Shown one piece after another: positions 1 through 6,091 of a stretch of DNA of 15,304 nucleotides. The DNA comes from Desulfuromusa sp. (lineage in GTDB: Bacteria > Desulfobacterota > Desulfuromonadia > Desulfuromonadales > Geopsychrobacteraceae): contig JAGLDI010000104.1 of the NCBI GenBank assembly GCA_023145655.1, positions 1-15,304 on the forward strand, in the 5' to 3' direction. Numbering within the stretch: position 1 is the first letter of the stretch; each line of letters opens with the position of its first letter. Under the pieces are notes generated by a model. The model searched no databases, was not told the DNA's origin, and saw only the letters and a list, made by a program, of their open reading frames with translations. Position numbers and translations under genes: made by a program.

Positions 1-342
1 CCAGCACTGATGCAACGGTTAGTGACTAAGCTGCAGCGGGTCAGTGTTGATGTTAATGAGTACCGCCATAAACGGGATCGGCTCTATAACAAATTAACTG
101 AACTCGGTTTTGAAATGGTTAAACCGGGTGGCGGCTTTTACCTCTTTCCAAAATCGCCAATAGCAGACGAAATGGAATTTATCCGCATAGCACAAAAATA
201 TCGGATTCTACTGGTACCAGGTTCAGGCTTTGGTGCTCCCGGATTTTTTCGGATTGCTTATTGTGTTGAGGATGAAATGATCGAACGGAGTCTGTCACCA
301 TGGGAAGAACTTGCCCATGAAGTTGGGTTATCTGCAGACTGA
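1..342 (+). CDS. PLP-dependent class I aminotransferase, C-terminal part (5' end outside window)
   Basis: This is the last ~113 residues of a fold-type I aminotransferase; the frame is open from base 1, so the gene begins upstream. What is visible is the small C-terminal domain. It includes KPGGGFYLFP, the usual strand-turn of this domain, and then VPGSGFGAPGFFRIAYCV, where the arginine of FFRIAY matches the arginine that binds the substrate alpha-carboxylate in aspartate/alanine-type aminotransferases. The PLP lysine lies upstream and cannot be checked, so the substrate cannot be named. The ATG at 10 is an internal methionine, not a start. The TGA at 340-342 is followed by a 54-bp gap before the next gene on the same strand, so the two may be co-transcribed. 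The family assignment is firm; the specific substrate is unknown. Confidence 0.85.
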   Translation, partial: PALMQRLVTKLQRVSVDVNEYRHKRDRLYNKLTELGFEMVKPGGGFYLFPKSPIADEMEFIRIAQKYRILLVPGSGFGAPGFFRIAYCVEDEMIERSLSPWEELAHEVGLSAD

Positions 343-384
343 TTTGATTCAGGATAACTTATCTTTCACAGCTTGATACGTTCT

Positions 385-390
385 GGAGAA
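385..390 (+). promoter_or_regulatory. Ribosome binding site that fixes the start of the P-loop gene
   Basis: GGAGAA lies six bases before the ATG at 397. The frame is also open from a TTG at 373, but that codon has no Shine-Dalgarno sequence in front of it, and the site at 385-390 falls inside the reading frame it would open. This favours the ATG at 397. Confidence 0.6.
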
Positions 391-396
391 CCTGAA

Positions 397-1494
397 ATGG
401 CTAAAAAACTTTTTATTGCGGCAACCGGACAGAATATCGGTAAAACAACTGCCAGTCTCTCGTTGGTTCATCTGGCTAAAAAGAAATATCACCGGGTTGG
501 ATTCATCAAACCGTTAGGTCCCAAGGTCACAGAGTATAAAGGGATCACTGTTGACAAGGATGCCGCCCTGATCTGTCAGGTTTTCAGCATGGGGCGTGAT
601 CTGCCACATATGTCACCGGTTGTCATCTATCCTGATTCAACCCGCAAAGCATTGAATGGGGAACTTGACCCACAGGATCTGGAACAAAAAATATTACAAG
701 CATGTGCGGCTCTGGAAAAAAAGTGTGATTTCATTATTATCGAAGGTTCCGGCCATCCCGGAGTTGGCTCCGTTGTCAAGCTTTCCAACGCCCGGATCGC
801 CAGGCTATTGGATGCTAAAGTTCTCATGATCACCGGCGGCGGAATCGGCAGTGTCATAGACAACGTCTATATGAATAAAGCCCTTTTTGAAAAAGAGGGG
901 GTTGAAATTCGCGCTATCATGCCCAATAAACTTTTAGCAGAAAAACGGGAGAGCACTCTCAGCTACCTGGAAAAAGCATTTTCCGATGAATCTTTCAAAG
1001 TCCTCGGCGGCTTCAATTATCAGCCAGTGCTGGCAAACCCAACCCTTAACCGGATTGCAAAAATACTTGATCTACAAATTCATGGGAACAAACGTGATTT
1101 AAAACGAATTATCCACCACCTGCAGATCGGTGCTCCATCAACCCAGCGAGTCACCGAGCTGCTACGCGACGACACGCTGTTGATTGTTACCAGCAGCCGG
1201 GATGAATTACTGGTGACGCTCTCCAACATGTATCAGATTCCTGCTTATCGAAATAAAATTGTCGGAATGTTGATTCCAGGTGTCAACGAAGTCAGTAACA
1301 TCACTCAGCAGATTATCGATCGCAGCAATATCCCCTATCTCCGCACCTCCAGCCATACAACCGGTCAACTTTATCGAACCATCAATGAAGATGTTTACAA
1401 GTTACAGGCCGAAGATAAAGAGAAGATCGACATGATCAAGGAGCTATCGGAGCTACGATTTAATTTTGATGAATTGGATGATCTATTTTCCTGA
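397..1494 (+). CDS. P-loop NTPase with BioD/CobB-like N-terminal domain and DRTGG-like C-terminal domain
   Basis: The protein is 365 residues from the ATG at 397. The N-terminal half resembles dethiobiotin synthetase/cobyrinate amidase-type P-loop enzymes. It has a variant Walker A, TGQNIGKTT (residues 10-18), and IIIEGSGHPGVGSVVKLSNA (113-132), a pattern close to the N-terminal domain of long bacterial phosphotransacetylases. Residues ~220-335 resemble the DRTGG regulatory domain (SSHTTGQLYRTI near 318-329). No phosphate acetyltransferase catalytic domain follows, so it is a stand-alone version of that N-terminal module. Its biochemical role is unknown; a nucleotide-binding regulatory or sensing role is inference. 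It lies 54 bp after the aminotransferase gene, and its last 12 bp overlap the end of convergent murB. The domain call is fairly sure; the function is not. Confidence 0.75.
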   Translation: MAKKLFIAATGQNIGKTTASLSLVHLAKKKYHRVGFIKPLGPKVTEYKGITVDKDAALICQVFSMGRDLPHMSPVVIYPDSTRKALNGELDPQDLEQKILQACAALEKKCDFIIIEGSGHPGVGSVVKLSNARIARLLDAKVLMITGGGIGSVIDNVYMNKALFEKEGVEIRAIMPNKLLAEKRESTLSYLEKAFSDESFKVLGGFNYQPVLANPTLNRIAKILDLQIHGNKRDLKRIIHHLQIGAPSTQRVTELLRDDTLLIVTSSRDELLVTLSNMYQIPAYRNKIVGMLIPGVNEVSNITQQIIDRSNIPYLRTSSHTTGQLYRTINEDVYKLQAEDKEKIDMIKELSELRFNFDELDDLFS

Positions 1495-2505
1495 CAGACC
1501 AAGCTCATCTGCTTTGAGGTGGGCGGGTAATATTTCCCCTTGTGGGCTGACATAGCGGACTTCACAACACAGGTCAAAACCGATTTTTTCGCTGACGATC
1601 TGTCGGATTTTGGCAATCACTCTCAGAACATCAGCAGACGTTGCCCCACCGCAATTAATTATAAAGTTAGCATGTTGCTGTGACACTTCTGCTGCACCAA
1701 TCCGTAATCCCTTGAGCCCGGCTTCCTCGATGATTTTCCCCGGAGGGCCAAAGGTCTGATGCATTTCTGCTGTACTCAAAAACACGGAACCACAGTTGGG
1801 CAATTTGCGGGGGAATTTACCTCGTCTTTCACACAAATCGGCGAGCATTTCAGCGCGAATCTGTGGCCTTTCTTTCACCGGGCAGCAGAGTTCCGCGCCC
1901 ACCACAATACTGCCACTGTTTTGGAGTGCGCTGCGACGGTATGAAAATTCACACTGTTCCCGGCTCAGATGGCGTAAATCACCCTCCCTGTCGACAACGC
2001 TGACCTGAACGATATTTTCGCCGATCCCTTTCCGGTGGCTGCCACCGTTCATCAACACCAGGCCACCGAGGGTTCCAGGTATCCCGATGCAATGTTCCAG
2101 CCCGCCGAGACCCGCCTGCATTGCCTTGCGTGCCAGACCGGGAACCCAAGCCCCAGCCTGGGCCCGGATAATATCGCCGGAGACCTCAATCTTTGACATC
2201 TTATGGCCGATTTTCATCACCACACCACGCACGCCAGAATCGTCGAACAGGAGATTGCTCCCCTCGCCGATGACAACCAGCGGGATCTTTTGTTCCCGCA
2301 CAAAACGGATCAGCTCTGCAATCTGCTCAACCGACTCCGGTTCAACAAACAGATCCGCCGGGCCACCGATTTTCCAACTACTGTGGCGAGCCAAAGGCTC
2401 GGCAAAACAGCTGGACCCGATCTCCCCTGCTGCCAGGCGGCACAACGTGTTGTGCAGTGTATTATCTGGTGAATCAGGATTTATTCTCATCGTCCTTGAC
2501 TTCAT
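1483..2505 (-). CDS. murB: UDP-N-acetylenolpyruvoylglucosamine reductase
   Basis: MurB reduces UDP-GlcNAc-enolpyruvate to UDP-MurNAc with NADPH and FAD, a cytoplasmic step of peptidoglycan precursor synthesis. The 340 residues show the FAD-binding motifs SSWKIGGPADLFVEP (42-56), GEGSNLLFDDSGVRG (80-94) and GIPGTLGGLVLMNGG (141-155). The expected catalytic residues are present: Arg190 in FSYRRS, the serine proton donor Ser240 in CGSVF, and Glu315 in EVRYV. The short form around these motifs suits the type II (Bacillus/Thermotoga-like) class. The start is uncertain: ATG 2505 has no clear ribosome site, while ATG 2490 (MRINPDSP) has AAGGA, but only about two bases ahead. The gene stands alone, not in a murG-murC-murB-ddl cell-wall cluster, and its upstream side is the AT-rich accessory stretch. 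No convincing promoter is visible. Confidence 0.93.
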   Translation of the reverse strand: MKSRTMRINPDSPDNTLHNTLCRLAAGEIGSSCFAEPLARHSSWKIGGPADLFVEPESVEQIAELIRFVREQKIPLVVIGEGSNLLFDDSGVRGVVMKIGHKMSKIEVSGDIIRAQAGAWVPGLARKAMQAGLGGLEHCIGIPGTLGGLVLMNGGSHRKGIGENIVQVSVVDREGDLRHLSREQCEFSYRRSALQNSGSIVVGAELCCPVKERPQIRAEMLADLCERRGKFPRKLPNCGSVFLSTAEMHQTFGPPGKIIEEAGLKGLRIGAAEVSQQHANFIINCGGATSADVLRVIAKIRQIVSEKIGFDLCCEVRYVSPQGEILPAHLKADELGLSGK

Positions 2506-2575
2506 TTATTATTTTATTCATGACGCCGCAAACAACTGGGCGTTGAAAGTGTTGCGTGTTTTTGGCACGACATTT

Positions 2576-3352
2576 TTAACGATCCACGTTAATTTGCTTT
2601 GTTATACGTTTTTTTAAAATTGACTTCGCTTTGTCTAATTTAACACCTTCTTTATCGATGATGCCATTTATCAGATTTTTTCCGTATTGCCATAGGTATT
2701 TGTCTAGTTCGTAATTTGAATATTCAGTGAGGCTGAAATTACTCTTAAAACCTAAGAATACATCATAAAATTCTTTATAAGTTTTAGGTGCTGCAAAGCT
2801 TAATTTTGAGTTGTTGTTTTGATTAATATAGCCAATCATGACAATCCAGATATAGCTATCATATATCGGTAGCTTACGCTCACTTAGAAAGTGAATATAT
2901 TTTGATGAAAATGACATGTTACAACGAGTATGTTTTTTGGATGTGGTTGGGCTTATCCATGTAACGGTAGCTATTATATCTACCATATCTACATATTTTT
3001 CAAGAGAGAATCTCTTGTGATTATTGCCTATGTTTTTGTTAATTTGAGATACAACAGGAACTATATATTGAATTGCGGTTGAATATATTTGGTTTAGAGC
3101 TGCAACCTTAATTGACACTTCATATTTATTTTTTTCATCATTTAGTGAATTAAATAATTTTGTAAGACTTTCGTTAATATCATTCCCGCCATCTTTATCA
3201 TGTTCCTTGAGCATGATTTTTATATTTCTGCTGTTTGGTTCGATTAGTTTCACTTTATGCTCTTCCACGTATAACAAGTCTGTAGAAAAACCCTCACAGG
3301 AAGCCCCTACAGACCAGAAAATGTTTTTTATCAGAACGACCTGCTCACACAA
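2576..3352 (-). CDS. Uncharacterised AT-rich ORF (recalled conserved hypothetical family, function unknown)
   Basis: I cannot name this protein. Its base and codon use (rich in AAT, AAA, ATA, TTT) differs sharply from every neighbour, suggesting horizontal acquisition. It has no signal peptide or clear membrane span. Three blocks look conserved: IKVAALNQIYSTAI (81-94), MSFSSKYIHF then LPIYDSY (146-167), and YELDKYLWQYGKNLI (214-228). From memory, the same order (LN.lYST, SFASKY.s..., yPIYDS, elDkyLW..GK) recurs in uncharacterised proteins of many bacteria. The 'SKY...PIYDS' block loosely recalls the lysine-to-aspartate stretch of HhH-GPD DNA glycosylases, which is speculation. The C-terminus is basic (KKRITKQINVDR). 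The start is unclear: the longest frame opens at a TTG (3352) without a ribosome site, and the first in-frame ATG is at 3214, giving 212 residues and keeping all conserved blocks. Confidence 0.6.
   Translation of the reverse strand: MCEQVVLIKNIFWSVGASCEGFSTDLLYVEEHKVKLIEPNSRNIKIMLKEHDKDGGNDINESLTKLFNSLNDEKNKYEVSIKVAALNQIYSTAIQYIVPVVSQINKNIGNNHKRFSLEKYVDMVDIIATVTWISPTTSKKHTRCNMSFSSKYIHFLSERKLPIYDSYIWIVMIGYINQNNNSKLSFAAPKTYKEFYDVFLGFKSNFSLTEYSNYELDKYLWQYGKNLINGIIDKEGVKLDKAKSILKKRITKQINVDR
3278..3314. repeat. 8-bp inverted repeat (hairpin) near the 5' end of the uncharacterised ORF
   Basis: GTCTGTAG at 3278-3285 is perfectly repeated in reverse complement as CTACAGAC at 3307-3314, with a 21-base loop. 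It falls in codons 13-25 of the longest version of the minus-strand ORF. If translation really starts at the ATG at 3214, this hairpin lies in the leader instead. Its role is unknown. Confidence 0.5.
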
Positions 3353-3470
3353 TGTATTCTACTGCGTTAGCCTTCGTCCCACCTATAGAAACAGAAATCC
3401 AACCATGATTTCCAGTTTTTTTGCCTTTTTCTTGTTTTATATCGTTCCGAATCGATGAATCTAGGTTATG
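3345..3470 (-). pseudogene. Orphan reading frame, possible gene remnant
   Basis: This is a 41-codon open stretch with no plausible start codon. It lies in the same frame as, and directly after, the TAA that ends the transposase fragment. It reads HNLDSSIRNDIKQ... and ends ...SIGGTKANAVEYIV. Its TGA (3345-3347) overlaps the TTG at 3352 that opens the next ORF, as coupled genes often do. It could be the 3' end of a lost gene that once preceded the uncharacterised ORF. An open frame this short can also arise by chance. Confidence 0.25.
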
Positions 3471-3682
3471 TTATGCAACATAGTCATAAGCTGGATCGTA
3501 AGCGGGTCGTCCTGCTTCATTGTTGCTGTACTTATGATGAAAGGTACTCAGGTCAGGTTTCTCATCGACCAGATAGTTGAGTGTGTATTCGGAAAAACTA
3601 GGGACACTCCCCAGTTTCCTGTTTAGGTCTCACCGGCTTGCGGGGCCTTAGCTGTTGATTCAGTTCACTCGACACCTTGTAA
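3353..3682. other. Gene-poor stretch between recJ and the uncharacterised ORF
   Basis: No intact gene is present in these 330 bases. They hold the orphan frame (3345-3470), a small palindrome TATGTTGCATAACATA (on the minus strand, about 3466-3481), the transposase fragment (3471-3629), and a short hairpin GGGA-CAC-TCCC (3601-3611). About 50 bases after the recJ stop show no recognisable feature and no clear U-tract terminator. The stretch is best read as insertion debris. Confidence 0.6.
3471..3629 (-). pseudogene. Truncated DUF772-type transposase fragment (IS1182/IS5-like N-terminal region)
   Basis: A minus-strand frame closed by stops on both sides reads ...GSVPSFSEYTLNYLVDEKPD, then LSTFHHKYSNNEAGRPAYDPA. 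It stops at a TAA five codons later. The pattern 'F-EYTLNYLVD-(x)-DLS-F---Y-N---GRPAYDPA' is the usual N-terminal region of IS1182/IS5-type DDE transposases. It normally continues into 'LLLKI.L.AYS.GI.SSR', which is missing here. Homology ends exactly after AYDPA, so only about 40 codons remain, with no catalytic residues and no start codon. I see no terminal inverted repeats of an intact element. The assignment rests on recall of the family motif. Confidence 0.6.
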
Positions 3683-5407
3683 TCAGGAGTTAGCCTGACG
3701 AAAATCGACAACCTGCAACTGCACCGATTCCTGACCGCGCCATTGGTTAATACCCGGACGATACAACAGATCGATTTCTCCATTCAACTGGTCTAAGTAT
3801 TCAGCCTGCCCAAAGGCGATACAGCCAACCCGGAAACCATCTTGTTCAACATCAAATTTCAGATGTTTATCACCCAGAATTCTGGGTGAAAGAGCCCGAC
3901 AATTACGGCTTATAAAAGCGGGTTGAGGATTACCGGCCCCATACGGATTCAGAGTTTCCAGTTCTCGTAGTAATGGCAGAGTAAAATCGGATAACGGAAC
4001 CTCTCCATCATGATACGAAACCGGTGTCAGGTCTTCAGTGGTAAGATGCTTAGCGGCTTCCTCTTCAAAAGCAGCTATAAATGCTTCTAAATTTTCTTCG
4101 GCAATCGATAACCCGGCAGCCATTGCATGTCCACCAAACCCGGACAATGGGGCAGCACTCTCCTTTAACGCCTCATAAAGGTTGAAACCGCTGATCGAAC
4201 GGGCAGAGCCTTTGCCCTGCCCCTCTTCGAGAGCGATCAAAATGGTTGGACGATGATAACGCTCAACCAAACGACTGGCGACAATGCCGATCACTCCCGA
4301 GTGCCAGTTTTCACTGGCCAGAACAATACTATAACGTTCCGGTCGGTTCTGTTCTTCAACCAGCGCAACAGCCTGAACCAGAGTTTTCTGCTCAATTTTC
4401 TGCCGTTCCCGATTGAAACCATCCAACATTTCTGCCAGAGGGTCAATGTCCTGCGGATCTTCACCGAGCAATAATTTTACTCCAAGTGCAGCATCCTCCA
4501 AACGACCAGCAGCATTGAGCCGTGGTGCCAGGCGAAAGCCAACCACCCCGCTGCTGACCTTTTTGACATCAGCAACCCGCTTCAGTGCCGCAACTCCCGG
4601 ACGTACTCCCAACTCTAACAACTGCAAACCACTGCGTACCAAGATCCGGTTAACTCCACCTAAAGGGACAATATCGGCAATCGTTCCCAGGGCGACCAAA
4701 TCGAGCCCTTGACGTAAGTCAGGTTCTTCTCTGGTCACAAAATAGTTATTTTCACGCAGGTGTCGACGCAGCCCAACCAACAGGAAAAAGGCAACTCCGA
4801 CTCCGGATAACTCCTTCCAGGGGAACTTGTTTTTCGGCAAATGGGGATTAATTAAGGCAACGCAGATTGGAAGTTCATCGGGAGGTTGATGGTGGTCGGT
4901 AATAATCAGATCCAGTCCCAATTCAGCGGCCAATTCAGCTTCTGCCAGTGCAGAAACACCACAATCAACCGAAACAACCAGCGCACAACCGTCCTCTTTT
5001 GCCTGGCGTATCGCATCAGCAGAGAGACCATAACCATCCTTCAAACGGAGGGGGATGTGGTACCCAACATTGCCCCCCATTGTCCGCAGTGTTTCAACCA
5101 GCAAAGTACAACCGGTGATACCATCAACATCATAGTCACCATGAACTGCAATTTTTTGACCTTGTTCTAAGGCCTGACCAAGGCGAGTACAAGCAATCGC
5201 CATATCAGGCAATAGATCGGGATCGGGTAATGTTGATAAATTTGCCCGGAGAAATTCGCCCCCCTGCTCCGCTGTCGTCACTCCACGCAACAGCAAAACT
5301 TGAGCGGTCAACTTTTGGACATCAAGGTCCCGAGCTAGCTGATCAACCAGAGTGACTGCTGGTTGATTTTTACGTAACGTCCACTTGCGCGATTTTACCG
5401 GCTGCAT
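3683..5407 (-). CDS. recJ: Single-stranded-DNA-specific exonuclease RecJ
   Basis: RecJ degrades single-stranded DNA 5' to 3' in recombination and mismatch/base-excision repair. From ATG 5407 the protein has 574 residues, the normal family length. The DHH-family metal motifs are all visible: DYDVDG (91-96), SVDCG (146-150), DHH (171-173) and ADIVPLGG (244-251). The DHHA1 domain has SENWHSGVIGIVASR (365-379), GKGSARS (398-404) and GGHAMAAGLS (425-434). LNPYGAGNPQPAF (486-498) leads into a C-terminal OB-fold-like part. ATG 5407 is preferred because AAGG lies eight bases upstream; the frame also opens at a TTG (5458) that lacks a ribosome site. A terminator separates it from the TPR/sec genes upstream, so it may need its own promoter. 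Downstream it borders insertion debris. Confidence 0.97.
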   Translation of the reverse strand: MQPVKSRKWTLRKNQPAVTLVDQLARDLDVQKLTAQVLLLRGVTTAEQGGEFLRANLSTLPDPDLLPDMAIACTRLGQALEQGQKIAVHGDYDVDGITGCTLLVETLRTMGGNVGYHIPLRLKDGYGLSADAIRQAKEDGCALVVSVDCGVSALAEAELAAELGLDLIITDHHQPPDELPICVALINPHLPKNKFPWKELSGVGVAFFLLVGLRRHLRENNYFVTREEPDLRQGLDLVALGTIADIVPLGGVNRILVRSGLQLLELGVRPGVAALKRVADVKKVSSGVVGFRLAPRLNAAGRLEDAALGVKLLLGEDPQDIDPLAEMLDGFNRERQKIEQKTLVQAVALVEEQNRPERYSIVLASENWHSGVIGIVASRLVERYHRPTILIALEEGQGKGSARSISGFNLYEALKESAAPLSGFGGHAMAAGLSIAEENLEAFIAAFEEEAAKHLTTEDLTPVSYHDGEVPLSDFTLPLLRELETLNPYGAGNPQPAFISRNCRALSPRILGDKHLKFDVEQDGFRVGCIAFGQAEYLDQLNGEIDLLYRPGINQWRGQESVQLQVVDFRQANS

Positions 5408-5462
5408 TAACACGACCTTGTCAGAAAAGTTAGGATGACCTGATAAGTAGTATTTCAACTAA

Positions 5463-5491
5463 AACAGGCCGGGACAAAAGCCCGGCCTGTT
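5463..5491 (-). terminator. Intrinsic terminator after the TPR gene
   Basis: The perfect 11-bp GC-rich inverted repeat AACAGGCCGGG / CCCGGCCTGTT has a 7-base loop and starts six bases after the TPR stop codon. On the minus strand the stem runs into TTTT. It should end, or attenuate, the queA-to-TPR transcript before recJ. Confidence 0.75.
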
Positions 5492-5496
5492 ATTTA

Positions 5497-6072
5497 TTAT
5501 TGCATTGTTTTTGGAATTTCTGGGTGAGATTTCAAAAAATCCAATTCCGACTGAACCTGTCTCGCTCCGGGGCTACCAGGGTCAATAGCAACAAATTTCT
5601 CCCAAACCACTTTTGCTTTAGCAAAATCCTGGAGATCATAACGATAAACAATCCCCAAGTTATAAAGACTTTGCTGATGGCTTTTATCAATCGCATACGC
5701 CTTTTCGAAGTTGCTGATTGCCTTATCAAACCAACCCACCCGGCGGTACATCACCCCCTGATCAGTCAAAATATTAGGATCATTGCCGTTAAGTTCAAGA
5801 GCTCTGGCGTAAGCTTCAATCGCTTTCATCGGTTGATTAGAATCAAAAAAAATATGTCCCAATCTGATCCAGGCATTGCGATTGTCCGGTTCTCTGGCAA
5901 CGATTTCTTCAAGAACTGAAGTCTGCTGTTGCTGATTGATCAGCGGAGCCGAGGCAGGGGGGGGAGCCGGGGCAGAAGCAGATAAATCTTTTTTTGAGTT
6001 AGTCACGATGACCCCAATGAGAATCCCGACAACCATCGCAACAACAATAAACAGGACGGTATTTTTTTTCAT
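5497..6072 (-). CDS. Membrane-anchored TPR protein
   Basis: The protein has 191 residues. It starts MKKNTVLFIVVAMVVGILIGVIVTN, one hydrophobic segment (about 6-24) after two lysines, suggesting a single N-terminal anchor with the rest outside the cytoplasm. A linker rich in Pro, Ala and Gln (31-50) follows. Then come about three tetratricopeptide repeats: residues 65-98 (NAWIRLGHIFFDSNQPMKAI), 99-132 (GVMYRRVGWFDKAISNFEKA) and 133-166 (SLYNLGIVYRYDLQDFAKA). TPRs mediate protein-protein contact; no catalytic domain is present. It lies 19 bp after secF with GAGG in the gap, and a terminator follows it, so it is the last gene of the sec transcript. A role in handling exported proteins or envelope assembly is inference from position. 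I do not recognise a gene symbol. Confidence 0.8.
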   Translation of the reverse strand: MKKNTVLFIVVAMVVGILIGVIVTNSKKDLSASAPAPPPASAPLINQQQQTSVLEEIVAREPDNRNAWIRLGHIFFDSNQPMKAIEAYARALELNGNDPNILTDQGVMYRRVGWFDKAISNFEKAYAIDKSHQQSLYNLGIVYRYDLQDFAKAKVVWEKFVAIDPGSPGARQVQSELDFLKSHPEIPKTMQ

Positions 6073-6091
6073 GCAGTCAGCATCCTCAAAC

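Noticed and set aside
2496..2542. murB promoter TTGTTT-16-AATAAT on the minus strand
   Set aside because: Both boxes are poor, and in AT-rich DNA such matches are frequent. The -10 would also lie within a few bases of the start codon.
2087..2617. Long + strand open frame across murB
   Set aside because: It is the antisense shadow of murB; the minus-strand product has complete MurB motifs and the + strand translation has none.
3269..3372. attC-like integron cassette site (TATAAC ... GTAG ... CTAC ... GCGTTAGCC)
   Set aside because: The outer sequences do not match RYYYAAC/GTTRRRY, the arms pair over only four bases with unequal spacers, and the site would lie at the start, not the end, of the minus-strand ORF.
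5408..5458. Longer recJ start at TTG 5458
   Set aside because: No ribosome site, and it would put the start right beside the terminator stem; ATG 5407 has AAGG at a proper distance and the typical RecJ opening.
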